58,406 nt of DNA, taken from positions 1 through 58,406 of the forward strand of contig NZ_QRMP01000023.1 in the NCBI RefSeq assembly GCF_003473295.1. The letters run 5' to 3'. Below the pieces are notes generated by a model, which was not told the origin of the DNA, did no database searches, and saw only the letters and a program-made list of their open reading frames with translations. The DNA is from Parabacteroides sp. AM08-6 (lineage in GTDB: Bacteria; Bacteroidota; Bacteroidia; Bacteroidales; Tannerellaceae). The translations under genes and the position numbers were made by a program. Each line of letters starts with the position of its first letter. The stretch's first letter is position 1. Positions 1 through 9,277 of this stretch are shown in pieces.

Positions 1-198
1 ATATAAGACGAATAGTAGTCAACGATAATCGTTAACATACAATGTATTCGCAGTGCCATCGTAGTGGCACTAGAGTGCCACAGGCATGGCATTGCAGTGC
101 CACTACGATGGCACTGGAGGTTGTCGGCAGCATTCGGATATTGAATCGGGCAGCAAATGTATGTTAACGATTATCGTTGACTACTATCCGTCTTATAT
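1..198. repeat. Nested palindrome: outer 41-bp inverted repeat around a hairpin array
   Basis: Bases 1-41 and 158-198 are inverted repeats matching at 40 of 41 positions (mismatch at 11/188). Each arm contains a short palindrome, AACGATaATCGTT. Between the arms lies the three-hairpin array at 51-116. The element is upstream of the glycan operon, with no ORF inside it. It may extend left of the window. Whether it is mobile (MITE-like) or only structural cannot be told from here. Confidence 0.85.
42..143 (+). repeat. Hairpin-array repeat, copy 1
   Basis: Three tandem hairpins share the stem AGTGCCA/TGGCACT and have 6-nt loops TCGTAG, CAGGCA and CTACGA. The outer two units are reverse complements of each other, giving a perfect 21-bp inverted repeat (51-71 and 96-116). 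Homology to copy 2 (10559-10662, opposite orientation) reaches into both flanks: AATGTATTCG on one side, and TTGTCGG followed by a GATATT box on the other. Confidence 0.85.
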
Positions 199-323
199 AT
201 AAGTCAGGTTGACTCGGTTAAAACGAAAACAGCCGGGCAGCAAACGGGAAAAAGATGCAGGAGGATAAGAAAGCAATCCCGCAAAAATTGTCAGTATCCT
301 TTAGGAGCTGAACACTTTATTCC

Positions 324-331
324 TATATTTG
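324..331 (+). promoter_or_regulatory. -7 promoter box of the glycan operon
   Basis: TATATTTG fits the Bacteroidetes -7 consensus TAnnTTTG and lies 55 bases before the GH95 start. No clear TTTG -33 box is seen, so control may depend on an activator. Confidence 0.55.
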
Positions 332-386
332 TAATCGGAAACACTTAAATATTCGGGAATCTGAATACTAGAAAAACATTATATTT

Positions 387-2855
387 ATGAACATCAGGAA
401 AATCGGGACAGCAGGAATTATTTTTTTCTTTTGCTGTCTATTTGCAAATGCTTCCGACTTAAAGTTATGGTACAAACAACCGGCCGGCGAATGGGTTGAA
501 GCACTACCGCTTGGCAATTCCCGCCTGGGCGTAATGGTGTATGGCAATCCAGCCAACGAAGAACTACAGTTGAACGAAGAAACAGTATGGGGCGGAGGGC
601 CGCACCGCAATGACAATCCGGATGCCCTGAAAGCCCTGCCGGAAGTACGCCGCCTGATTTTCGAAGGGAAGGAAGAACAAGCCTACGGCATCATAGACAA
701 AGATTTCCGGACACCGCGCAACGGGATGCCTTACCAAACCATCGGAAGCCTGCGACTAAAGTTTGAAGGACACGAGTCATACACGGACTATTACCGCGAT
801 TTGGACCTCGAACGGGCAGTGGCTACTACACGCTACAAAGTGGGAGACGTAACCTATACGCGCGAACTATTTACCTCTTTTCCCGACAATGTCGTGATTA
901 TGCGCATTACGGCGGATAAGCCGGACGCACTCGATTTCACCGCAAACTATACATCTCCCCTGGAGAATAAACAGTTCACAAAGGAAGGCAAGCTCATCCT
1001 TACCGGCCAAGGCGCCGAACATGAAGGCGTGGCAGGCGCTATCCGCATGGAATGCCAAACCGAGATAAAAGCGGAAGGAGGCAAGGTGAAATACGAAGGG
1101 GATAGAATACAGGTTTCGGGCGCAAATGCCGTTACCCTCTACATCTCCGCCGCTACCAATTTCGTAAACTATAAAGATGTCAGCGCAAATGCGCACAAAA
1201 AGGCGAACGCGTATATGAAGGCAGCCCTGAAGAAAACGTACGAACAAGCCCTGCAGGAGCATATCGACTACTACCGGGAACAATTCGGACGTGTGAAGTT
1301 AGATTTAGGGACTTCGAACGCTGCCCGCGAAGAAACACCGCTACGTATCCGCAACTTCGCAAACGGAAAGGACCCGTCGCTGGCCACTCTCCTTTTCCAA
1401 TACGGACGCTACCTGCTGATTTCTTCCTCTCAACCCGGTGGACAACCGGCCAACCTGCAAGGTATCTGGAATGACAAGCTGCTGGCTCCTTGGGACGGCA
1501 AGTACACAATTAATATCAATACGGAGATGAACTACTGGCCAGCCGAGGTCACCAACCTGGGCGAGACACATCAGCCCTTGTTTACGATGGTGAAGGAACT
1601 TTCGGAAAACGGGCGGGAAACAGCCCGGGAAATGTATGGCTGCAACGGCTGGGTGGCGCATCATAACACCGACCTTTGGCGGTGCACCGGCCATGTGGAC
1701 GGCCCGAACAGTGGCATGTGGCCGAACGGCGGCGGTTGGCTCAGTCAACACCTGTGGCAACATTACCTGTTCAGTGGCAACGAGGCATTCCTCCGCGAAG
1801 CTTATCCGGCCTTGAAAGGAGCAGCCGACTTCTATCTGGATTTCCTGACGGAAGAGCCGGTACATAAATGGATGGTCACCTCACCCTCTGTTTCTCCCGA
1901 AAACACGCCGAGAGGAAAATCGACTGCGCTGACTGCCGGTTGTACGATGGATAACCAACTGGCTTTCGATGTGTTGAACAATGCTCTCGAAGCTACTCGT
2001 ATCTTAGACGAGGACAAACAATATGCCGGACGGCTGGAAAGTATGATTGCCCGCTTAGCTCCCATGCAGATTGGACGCCACAACCAAATACAGGAATGGC
2101 TGAAGGATTTGGACGACCCCAAAGATGAACATCGGCATGTTTCCCATCTATACGGACTTTACCCCGGCAATCAAATATCACCTTACAGCACTCCCGAACT
2201 CTTTCAAGCAGCCCGCAATACGTTAGTTTACCGGGGCGACCAAGCTACGGGCTGGTCTATCGGCTGGAAGATAAACCTTTGGGCCCGGTTGCTGGACGGT
2301 AATCATGCTTACCGGATTATCCGTAACATGCTGGTGCTCCGTTCCTCCGACAAGCAGGAAAAGAAACCGGACCCGAACGGACGTACTTACCCGAACATGT
2401 TTGATGCTCACCCGCCTTTCCAGATTGACGGGAATTTCGGATATACCGCCGGGATTGCCGAAATGTTGCTACAGAGCCACGATGGGGCCGTACAACTGCT
2501 GCCCGCACTACCTGACGCATGGCGGAAAGGAAGTGTCAGCGGCCTGATGGCACGGGGGGCTTTCGAAGTAAGCATGGAATGGGATGGCGTACAACTGAGT
2601 AAAGCGACTATTCTTTCCAAGGCAGGTGGTAATCTTCGCCTCCGTTCGTATGTCCCGCTCAAAGGAGAAGGACTGAAAAAGGCAACCGGTGAGAACCCTA
2701 ACCCGTTATTCAAAAAGGCAAAGATTAAGGATGCACTTATTTCCTCCGAAATATCAGTTCCGCAGGAGCCGCTATTATATAAGGTATATGAGTACGACAT
2801 CCTGACGGAACCGGGAAAGACTTATTCTTTCGAACGGACAACAATAAAAGAGTAA
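387..2855 (+). CDS. GH95 family glycoside hydrolase (alpha-L-fucosidase or alpha-L-galactosidase)
   Basis: An exported 822-aa glycoside hydrolase of family 95, which removes terminal alpha-1,2-linked L-fucose (some members alpha-L-galactose) by inversion. Residues 1-22 form a signal peptide. The N-terminal beta region (about 25-260) has the family signature [14 protein letters not shown]. The (alpha/alpha)6 barrel follows, with the paired asparagines N376/N378 in the NINTEMNYW motif, the likely catalytic acid E505 in SVSPEN, and the IDGNFG motif with D681. Length is normal for the family. The stop is 4 nt before the esterase start, so the two genes are co-transcribed. The choice between fucose and galactose cannot be made from sequence by eye. 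The neighbours suggest a branched plant or host glycan with ester groups. Confidence 0.93.
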   Translation: MNIRKIGTAGIIFFFCCLFANASDLKLWYKQPAGEWVEALPLGNSRLGVMVYGNPANEELQLNEETVWGGGPHRNDNPDALKALPEVRRLIFEGKEEQAYGIIDKDFRTPRNGMPYQTIGSLRLKFEGHESYTDYYRDLDLERAVATTRYKVGDVTYTRELFTSFPDNVVIMRITADKPDALDFTANYTSPLENKQFTKEGKLILTGQGAEHEGVAGAIRMECQTEIKAEGGKVKYEGDRIQVSGANAVTLYISAATNFVNYKDVSANAHKKANAYMKAALKKTYEQALQEHIDYYREQFGRVKLDLGTSNAAREETPLRIRNFANGKDPSLATLLFQYGRYLLISSSQPGGQPANLQGIWNDKLLAPWDGKYTININTEMNYWPAEVTNLGETHQPLFTMVKELSENGRETAREMYGCNGWVAHHNTDLWRCTGHVDGPNSGMWPNGGGWLSQHLWQHYLFSGNEAFLREAYPALKGAADFYLDFLTEEPVHKWMVTSPSVSPENTPRGKSTALTAGCTMDNQLAFDVLNNALEATRILDEDKQYAGRLESMIARLAPMQIGRHNQIQEWLKDLDDPKDEHRHVSHLYGLYPGNQISPYSTPELFQAARNTLVYRGDQATGWSIGWKINLWARLLDGNHAYRIIRNMLVLRSSDKQEKKPDPNGRTYPNMFDAHPPFQIDGNFGYTAGIAEMLLQSHDGAVQLLPALPDAWRKGSVSGLMARGAFEVSMEWDGVQLSKATILSKAGGNLRLRSYVPLKGEGLKKATGENPNPLFKKAKIKDALISSEISVPQEPLLYKVYEYDILTEPGKTYSFERTTIKE

Positions 2856-2859
2856 ATAG

Positions 2860-5379
2860 ATGAAAAGGATTTTGTATATTGCTTACTTGTTGCTCGCCCT
2901 GAGTTTATGCGGACGGGCACAAGAGACAACCGATGCAATACGGATAGCTTGTGTCGGCAATAGTATCACGTATGGAGCCGGGATAGACAACCGGGACAGA
3001 GACAGTTATCCGGCAGTACTCGGACAAATGCTCGGACGGAAATACGACGTCAGGAATTATGGTTTCAGTGCCCGCACGATGCTGATGAAAGGAGACCTCC
3101 CTTATATGAAAGAACAAATGTTCCGGGATGTCCAAACTTTTAACCCGAATATTGTCGTCATGAAACTTGGGACAAACGATAGCAAGCCGTACAACTGGGT
3201 ACACAAAAAAGACTTCGCCCGGGATATGCAAACGATGATTAATACTTTCCGGGATTTGCCTGCCAAACCGACTATCTATCTCTGTTATCCGGCTAAGGCC
3301 TACCTATCTCAGTACGGGATAAACGACAGTGTCATTACAAACGGTATCATCCCCATCATCGACCGGCTGGCGGCACAAAACAAACTGGAAATAATCGACC
3401 TGCATACGGCAACCAGCGGCATGCAAGAACATTTCCCGGATAATATCCATCCCGACCCGGTCGGTGCGCACCGGATAGCGGAAACTGTTTATAAAGCGAT
3501 TACCGGAAAAGAGGCGACACGGGAAATGCAGGCTTTCCCCGGCTTCAAAAGCGAATGGAACGGCTACGACCGTTACGACTTTACCTTCAATGACCGGCAA
3601 GCCATAGTCGTTGCTCCCCGTAAGGCGCGGAAAGGAAATCCCTGGATATGGCGGCCGGCGTTCTTCGATGCTTTCCCGAATGTGGACAAAGCTTTGCTGG
3701 AAAAAGGATTTCATGTGGTTTACTATGATGTGACACACTTGTACGGAAGTCCGCATGCCGTGGCATTGGGTACGGACTTTTACAACTATATGAGAAGATA
3801 CTATCAGCTGTCGCCGAAAGTGACACTCGAAGGTTTCAGCCGCGGCGGGTTGTTTGCCTTTAACTGGGCGGCCAAAAACACGGACAAGGTAGCTTGTATC
3901 TATGTAGATGCTCCTGTTTGCAATTTGTTCAGTTGGCCGGGAAGGAAAGAGGCGCAACTCTGGAACGATATGCTCAAGGAATGGGGAAAGACAGAGGAAG
4001 AGATGGCAAACTTCAAAGAGAACCCGATTGATAACCTGGCGCCACTGGCGGCAGCCGGCATTCCTATTATCAGCGTTTGCGGGGATAGCGACCGGACGGT
4101 TCCTTTCAAAGAAAATATGGATGTGGTGCGTTCCCGCTATCTTGCACTGGGAGGACCGGTGGAGGTGATTATCAAGAAAGGGGGCGATCATCACCCGCAC
4201 AGTCTCGAAAACCCGGAACCGGTAGTCGACTTTATCCTGCGCCAACAACCGGAATATAAGGAATACCAACATGCCAACTTGAGGGGCGACTTGCAAAACT
4301 CTTTCATCAAGTTCGAAAAAGAACGCCGGGGGCGAGTAGCTTTCTTAGGCGGCTCCATCACTGAGATGGACGGCTGGCGGAACCTCGTGGAACAGCAATT
4401 GCAACAGCGTTTCCCGTATACGGAATTTGAATGGGTGGAAGCGGGTATCGGTTCTACCGGGACGACTCCGGGAGCTTTCCGGCTGCAAAGTGATGTATTG
4501 TCGAAAGGAAAAATAGACCTGCTGTTCGTAGAAGCTGCTGTAAACGACCATACGAACGGGTTCACCGCCTCCGAGCAGGTTCGTGGTATGGAAGGGGAAG
4601 TCCGTCATGCCCTCCTGAGTAATCCGGATATGGATATCGTCATGTTGCACTTTATATATGATCCGTTTATCCCGATGTTGGCAAAACAACAGATACCGGA
4701 CGTAATCCTCAACCACGAACGGGTGGCAAACCATTACCTGCTTCCATCTATCAACCTGGCACAGGAAATCGGCAAACGGATGCAGGACGGAGAATTTACT
4801 TGGGAAGAATTCGGCGGCACACATCCGTTGCCATTCGGACATAAATTCTATGCTGCGGCCATTGCCCGCCTGTTTGATACCATGTGGGCGAATATCCCGC
4901 CGGCTGCAACTATCCGCCCGCATGAAATACCCGCACAGCCATTAGATAAATTCAGCTATTATAACGGTGATTTCATCGACATCCGGGAAGCCCGCCTCAA
5001 TAAAGGCTGGAAACTGATAACCAACTGGCATCCGGACAATCAAGCAGGAAAACGAAATGGTTTTGTCGATGTTCCTATGTTGGAAGCAACCCGGCCAGGT
5101 GACCGGTTGAAGCTGAATTTCAAGGGAAAAGCAATCGGTATCTTCTGTGTGGCGGGTCCTTCCGCTGGTATTCTGGAATACAGCGTGGACGGCGCTCCTT
5201 ACAAAGAACTGGACATGTTTACGGAATGGAGTTCCGGACTATACATTCCTTGGGTATATATGCTTGAAACGGAGTTGGAAGAGGGTGACCATACGCTCGT
5301 ACTTCGTATCTCTTCCCATAAAAACGAACGTTCCAAAGGAACAGAATGCCAGATACGGAATTTCGTAGTCAATAAATAG
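2860..5379 (+). CDS. Three-module carbohydrate esterase (SGNH - alpha/beta hydrolase - SGNH)
   Basis: An 839-aa exported protein (signal peptide about 1-20) that appears to carry three separate ester-hydrolase modules. Module 1 (about 27-215) is SGNH/GDSL-like: block I GNSITYG with S35, block III GTND, and a closing DNIHPD with the catalytic His. Module 2 (about 240-470) is an alpha/beta hydrolase with the nucleophile elbow GFSRGG, an acidic GDSDRTVPF loop and a histidine near KGGDHHPHS. Module 3 (about 480-690) is a second SGNH domain with LGGSITEMDGW, VNDH and GTHPLPFGH. A beta-rich C-terminal part (about 700-839) may bind carbohydrate. It sits between GH95 and GH43, so it probably removes acetyl or other acyl groups from the same glycan. 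Substrates are not known. Confidence 0.85.
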   Translation: MKRILYIAYLLLALSLCGRAQETTDAIRIACVGNSITYGAGIDNRDRDSYPAVLGQMLGRKYDVRNYGFSARTMLMKGDLPYMKEQMFRDVQTFNPNIVVMKLGTNDSKPYNWVHKKDFARDMQTMINTFRDLPAKPTIYLCYPAKAYLSQYGINDSVITNGIIPIIDRLAAQNKLEIIDLHTATSGMQEHFPDNIHPDPVGAHRIAETVYKAITGKEATREMQAFPGFKSEWNGYDRYDFTFNDRQAIVVAPRKARKGNPWIWRPAFFDAFPNVDKALLEKGFHVVYYDVTHLYGSPHAVALGTDFYNYMRRYYQLSPKVTLEGFSRGGLFAFNWAAKNTDKVACIYVDAPVCNLFSWPGRKEAQLWNDMLKEWGKTEEEMANFKENPIDNLAPLAAAGIPIISVCGDSDRTVPFKENMDVVRSRYLALGGPVEVIIKKGGDHHPHSLENPEPVVDFILRQQPEYKEYQHANLRGDLQNSFIKFEKERRGRVAFLGGSITEMDGWRNLVEQQLQQRFPYTEFEWVEAGIGSTGTTPGAFRLQSDVLSKGKIDLLFVEAAVNDHTNGFTASEQVRGMEGEVRHALLSNPDMDIVMLHFIYDPFIPMLAKQQIPDVILNHERVANHYLLPSINLAQEIGKRMQDGEFTWEEFGGTHPLPFGHKFYAAAIARLFDTMWANIPPAATIRPHEIPAQPLDKFSYYNGDFIDIREARLNKGWKLITNWHPDNQAGKRNGFVDVPMLEATRPGDRLKLNFKGKAIGIFCVAGPSAGILEYSVDGAPYKELDMFTEWSSGLYIPWVYMLETELEEGDHTLVLRISSHKNERSKGTECQIRNFVVNK

Positions 5380-5445
5380 TCTCAATTTCTCTATCAGGGG
5401 CATCTTCTGGTAGGAGCCAATAGTAATAATTTGAATAGACCGACA

Positions 5446-6984
5446 ATGAAAACTCTTTTAGCAGCACTTTTGTGTACAGCTTCCGTAACCCTGGGACTGG
5501 CACAACAGCAAAATTATTTTTCTAACCCTGTCATCCACGGGGATATGGCCGACCCTTCTATCATAAGGATTGGTGAAACTTATTATGCAACCGGAACCTC
5601 TTCGGAATGGGCCCCGCATTACCCTATCTTTGCATCTTCCGATTTAGTGAACTGGAAACAGACCGGACATGTATTCGACGAGAAACCGGCTTGGATAAAA
5701 TCCTCCTTCTGGGCTCCGGAATGGTTCTATCATAAAGGGAAAGTATATGTTTATTATACAGCTCGTAAAGAAGCGGACAATATCTCATGTATCGGAGTTG
5801 CCGTTGCGGACTCTCCAACAGGAAAGTTCAAAGATTACGGCCCGGTTGTCGAATTCGGAAAAGAGGCGATTGATGCCTTTGTTTTGGAAGATAACGGCAA
5901 ACTGTATATCAGTTGGAAAGCTTACGGACTGGACCAGCGGCCCATCGAACTATTGGCTTGCAAACTAACAGCCGACGGACTTCATCTGGATGGAGAACCT
6001 TTCAGCCTGTTGCGTGACGATGAAAGAAGGGGAATGGAAGGACAACATTGGTTTAAAAAAAACGGCTATTACTACATTATATATGCCGTTAACGGTTGCT
6101 GCGGTCCGAACAGCGATTATGCAGTAGCAGTAGCCCGCTCCAAAAAGTTGGCAGGTCCATACGAGAAATATGAAGGTAATCCTATCCTGCACGGCGGAAA
6201 AGAAATCCTTTCCATTGGCCACGGAACACTGACAACAACACCGGATGGGCGCATGTTTTATCTGTGCCATGCCTACAGTAAAGATGCAGATTTCTACCAG
6301 GGACGCCAGCCACATCTTCAGGAAATGAAAATAGGTGAAGACAACTGGCCTTATTTCGTCACAGGCGAATATGCAAGCCTGGTACAGCCAATGCCATTCG
6401 TAGAGTGCGTACAAAAGCCTGTTTTTAACTTTTCCGATGATTTTACAGAAACAACTCTGCGGCCCGAATGGACGTGGAATTATCCGTATGCCGATGTGAA
6501 AGCGGAACTTAAAGCCGGCAACTTATACCTAAGCGGTTCTCCTAAAGCAGGAACTCATACAGGCAGTGCGCTTTGCCTACGCCCGACAGCCGCGAATTAC
6601 ATATTGGAGACAGCCGTTGTAAACCAAAATGACAGTTGGAAAGGACTCGTCATGTATGGCGACAATGATAACTTGATTACATTAGGTTGCGAAGCCAATC
6701 AGCTGAAATTAAAGGCAGTGCACGATGGAAAAGAATCTATATTAGCGGATATGAGACTTCCTGCTCCTTCCTTATATCTACGCCTGAAAGTAACAGACGG
6801 CATCCATAGTTCATTCACTTATAGCGAAGATGGCAAAAAATGGAAGGAAATTGAATACAACCTCCCGCAATCAACTTTAAAATCTCTCGTCCGCTGGGAC
6901 CGCATTTCCCGTCCGGGATTATACCAGCAAGGGGCAACAGACAAACCGGCTGTATTCGGTTACTGCCGGTTGATAAATGAATAA
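5446..6984 (+). CDS. GH43 family glycoside hydrolase (arabinofuranosidase/xylosidase-like)
   Basis: A 512-aa secreted enzyme of GH43, a five-bladed beta-propeller family acting on arabinose, xylose or galactose linkages. I use the ATG at 5446 because it begins a clean signal peptide (MKTLLAALLC, cut near residue 20); a TTG 15 bases upstream would put a polar tail before it. The catalytic trio is visible: D36 in ADPSII (base), D143 in AIDAFV (pKa modulator) and E198 in MEGQHW (acid). The propeller covers about 25-320. The rest is a beta-sandwich-like region ending in SRPGLYQQG. It is third in the operon, 66 nt after the esterase. The family is clear; the sugar specificity is not. Confidence 0.9.
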   Translation: MKTLLAALLCTASVTLGLAQQQNYFSNPVIHGDMADPSIIRIGETYYATGTSSEWAPHYPIFASSDLVNWKQTGHVFDEKPAWIKSSFWAPEWFYHKGKVYVYYTARKEADNISCIGVAVADSPTGKFKDYGPVVEFGKEAIDAFVLEDNGKLYISWKAYGLDQRPIELLACKLTADGLHLDGEPFSLLRDDERRGMEGQHWFKKNGYYYIIYAVNGCCGPNSDYAVAVARSKKLAGPYEKYEGNPILHGGKEILSIGHGTLTTTPDGRMFYLCHAYSKDADFYQGRQPHLQEMKIGEDNWPYFVTGEYASLVQPMPFVECVQKPVFNFSDDFTETTLRPEWTWNYPYADVKAELKAGNLYLSGSPKAGTHTGSALCLRPTAANYILETAVVNQNDSWKGLVMYGDNDNLITLGCEANQLKLKAVHDGKESILADMRLPAPSLYLRLKVTDGIHSSFTYSEDGKKWKEIEYNLPQSTLKSLVRWDRISRPGLYQQGATDKPAVFGYCRLINE

Positions 6985-6999
6985 TCATTTATCAGAATA

Positions 7000-7055
7000 C
7001 GTAACAGACGGGATAACACGGGATATAACAATACCGTATTATCCCGTCTGTTACG
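7000..7055. repeat. Long inverted repeat between convergent genes
   Basis: A perfect 17-bp inverted repeat (7000-7016 and 7039-7055; arms start CGTAACAGACGG) extends to 22 bp with one mismatch. It lies exactly between the ends of GH43 and the GNAT gene. No T-run follows on either strand, so it is not a typical intrinsic terminator, though it could stop transcription with Rho or protect 3' ends. Confidence 0.7.
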
Positions 7056-7066
7056 ATATGTTCCGT

Positions 7067-9277
7067 TCAATGTTTCCGGAAATAACGCTTAATATACCGC
7101 TTCCAAAAGCCCTCTCTGGCATAAAGGAATTTCACTAAATATCTTTTATAAAGAAAGAGCAAAACCAATACAAACAATCCAAACGAAATAAATACAAAAT
7201 GGTTCTTAGGCTCCAATATAAAATTAATGACGGAAACTATCGTAAATATAGACCCAATGAGAGCGATAAAGTTGGCCTCCGCCTTATCCACAATATCACT
7301 CCGCATATTATAGATTGTCAATATCTCTTCTTTATTTCTTTGGAAAGCAGCTCTTAGTTTCCCTATGCCGAAAGCGTTTCGTATATTATTAATGGATGCA
7401 ACGGAAGAAGGATAATTAACCTGAATATCCCAAAATTCTATCGATTTCACATGGGTAGTTAAAATCTGGTTTACAGACTTCAGTACGTTCCGATGCGTAT
7501 ACTGATTGATATTTACCAGAAACTTCACAATCTCCTCATTCGCAATCTCAATAGCGGCTTCTTCAAATAATATCAGTTCGATATAAAAAAGCGTTACACT
7601 TTCCATTGCCAGACGGGAAGCCATATCCCCCTGAAACGATTGCGACATCTGAACTACAACATTCTTAAAAGTATAGACAGTCGCATAATCATATTGAGCA
7701 ATCCCATAGGGACTTGAAAGCAACTTCCAGATATCCTTATCGACCACTTTTCCCAAAACTTCCCCCTCCTCATACAACGTTTCGGCAAACAAAACAGAAG
7801 CAAGAAAATCCTGTGGGACCTCTTTTCTATTCTGAGGAATGGTTAAAAAGCTCTTGGCACTCCCCTTCTTTTCAATTCCAAATTCCGTTTCCAGGTATTT
7901 ATAGAAATTCAGGCTTTCCCCTTTATTCAAAACATTGATTTGGTTTCTTGAAGTGGAGTCGAGAAGTTGAGTGATTAATAACCCGCATGATAAAGAAACA
8001 AGATGTAAAACCCCCATCCGGGTTTCCTTGTCTATGGATAAAATCAAATCCACACTGATAGCATCTCCACAAGGTTGACTTTCTCCGGCAAGGCCATTAA
8101 ATGATAATTGTTTTTCCTCCTGTATCTGTACGGAAACCCTTCCCAGATAAAACCGTTCTATCCGGTATTTGAACATTTTATCATCAATATTCTTTACCGG
8201 GATACCCGCTTCGTATGTCGTCCGGAAATTCAATGCTTCCAATACCCGGTTAGAGACAAATGTTCTTTCAATCACTCCTGCAAACCGCTTCCTGTCATTA
8301 TATTGAATCGGAATGGAGATATAAACATCGGGGATAATACTCCATTCTTTATGGTGAGCATCATAATTAGCCAGAAATTCTTCATAATTTCGGAAGCCGG
8401 GGAAAGAAGGTTCGACAGAAGTATAATAGACTATTGTACGGTTTTCCTCTTGCAATTTTATCTCTTGGAAAAACTGGACATTTATATATCTCTGGTACTT
8501 TATCAGGTCTTTATAACTCAAATAATATAAATCCGCTTTATCTCCGCCGACCGGAGAAGGGCTGAAATAGCCACCTTCATCTTTTACATATTCAAGTCTT
8601 ATCGTATCCCTTTTAGTCGCGTTTATATCCATCTTTTTCAACGACAAACCGGATGGAACGGCCAACCAAATTTTGTTTTGTGCGCTGATAACCGGCAAAG
8701 TATCCTGCTCCGACAAATACCGGACAAACGAGCAATGCTCATATTCGCCGACAACCCTAAAGCCAAGCTTCAAATATAAAGCCACTGAATCTTTATTCGA
8801 TATATCGGAAAACAGATTATAATTCGGGAAACAGTCCTGTACAATACGTACCATTTGGGTTGCATATCCTTTCCGCTGATACTCTTTCCGGACGGCTATC
8901 GCCAGCAAATATAAATATTCCCGGTTCCCTTTCAGATAATTGTCTATCTTGTAAAACTCATCGCTCAGCGAAGTTTTTATATTTTGCGCAACCTCGCTAC
9001 CTTTAAATATAAAATTAAAGTCATCCGGATATTCGGACTTCAACTTGCCATAATTAAACCATAGAGCAAACGACACAACCATTTCTCCCTCCATTCTCAT
9101 GTAAGCATATCCATGCTCCACGCATATACGGATACTTTCGGCAAAAATATCCCGTATGAGTTGCATCCGCTTCTCTCTTTCGGCAGACAGATGCAGGTAA
9201 AAAGGGTCATCTATAAAACATTCGCCGGCTAAGTCGGCAACAAGAGGGATATGTGTGTTGTCTATCAGTTTAATCAT
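7067..9277 (-). CDS. GNAT acetyltransferase fused to a large uncharacterised region with two C-terminal membrane helices
   Basis: A 736-aa protein. Residues about 1-195 are a GNAT acyltransferase domain: the acetyl-CoA loop region reads VRKEYQRKGYATQMV and a following segment has SVALYLKLGFRVVGEYEH. Residues about 200-660 match no family I recognise; this part is mixed alpha/beta with a helical end. Two hydrophobic helices (about 670-688 and 695-711) are followed by a very basic tail (KRYIKRYFRKH), so the C-terminus is in the inner membrane with the tail predicted in the cytoplasm. The helical stretch before two terminal TM segments recalls CorA-type architecture, but I see no GMN motif. It overlaps the DUF2156 gene by 8 nt and is translationally coupled to it. 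Function unknown beyond acyl transfer. Confidence 0.7.
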   Translation of the reverse strand: MIKLIDNTHIPLVADLAGECFIDDPFYLHLSAEREKRMQLIRDIFAESIRICVEHGYAYMRMEGEMVVSFALWFNYGKLKSEYPDDFNFIFKGSEVAQNIKTSLSDEFYKIDNYLKGNREYLYLLAIAVRKEYQRKGYATQMVRIVQDCFPNYNLFSDISNKDSVALYLKLGFRVVGEYEHCSFVRYLSEQDTLPVISAQNKIWLAVPSGLSLKKMDINATKRDTIRLEYVKDEGGYFSPSPVGGDKADLYYLSYKDLIKYQRYINVQFFQEIKLQEENRTIVYYTSVEPSFPGFRNYEEFLANYDAHHKEWSIIPDVYISIPIQYNDRKRFAGVIERTFVSNRVLEALNFRTTYEAGIPVKNIDDKMFKYRIERFYLGRVSVQIQEEKQLSFNGLAGESQPCGDAISVDLILSIDKETRMGVLHLVSLSCGLLITQLLDSTSRNQINVLNKGESLNFYKYLETEFGIEKKGSAKSFLTIPQNRKEVPQDFLASVLFAETLYEEGEVLGKVVDKDIWKLLSSPYGIAQYDYATVYTFKNVVVQMSQSFQGDMASRLAMESVTLFYIELILFEEAAIEIANEEIVKFLVNINQYTHRNVLKSVNQILTTHVKSIEFWDIQVNYPSSVASINNIRNAFGIGKLRAAFQRNKEEILTIYNMRSDIVDKAEANFIALIGSIFTIVSVINFILEPKNHFVFISFGLFVLVLLFLYKRYLVKFLYAREGFWKRYIKRYFRKH

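Noticed and set aside
51..116. CRISPR array
   Set aside because: Three short palindromic units without spacers of constant length and no cas genes.
42..157. Invertible promoter of the capsule type between the 41-bp inverted repeats
   Set aside because: No TAnnTTTG box is found inside on either strand and no recombinase gene is nearby, so a promoter switch is unsupported, though inversion itself stays open.
3304..4296. Long open frame (330 codons) antisense to the esterase gene
   Set aside because: It lies wholly inside a well-supported gene, has no family motif, and is a mirror of GC-rich codon bias on the other strand.
5431..5445. TTG start of the GH43 gene at 5431
   Set aside because: It would add a polar tail before a clean signal peptide that starts at ATG 5446.
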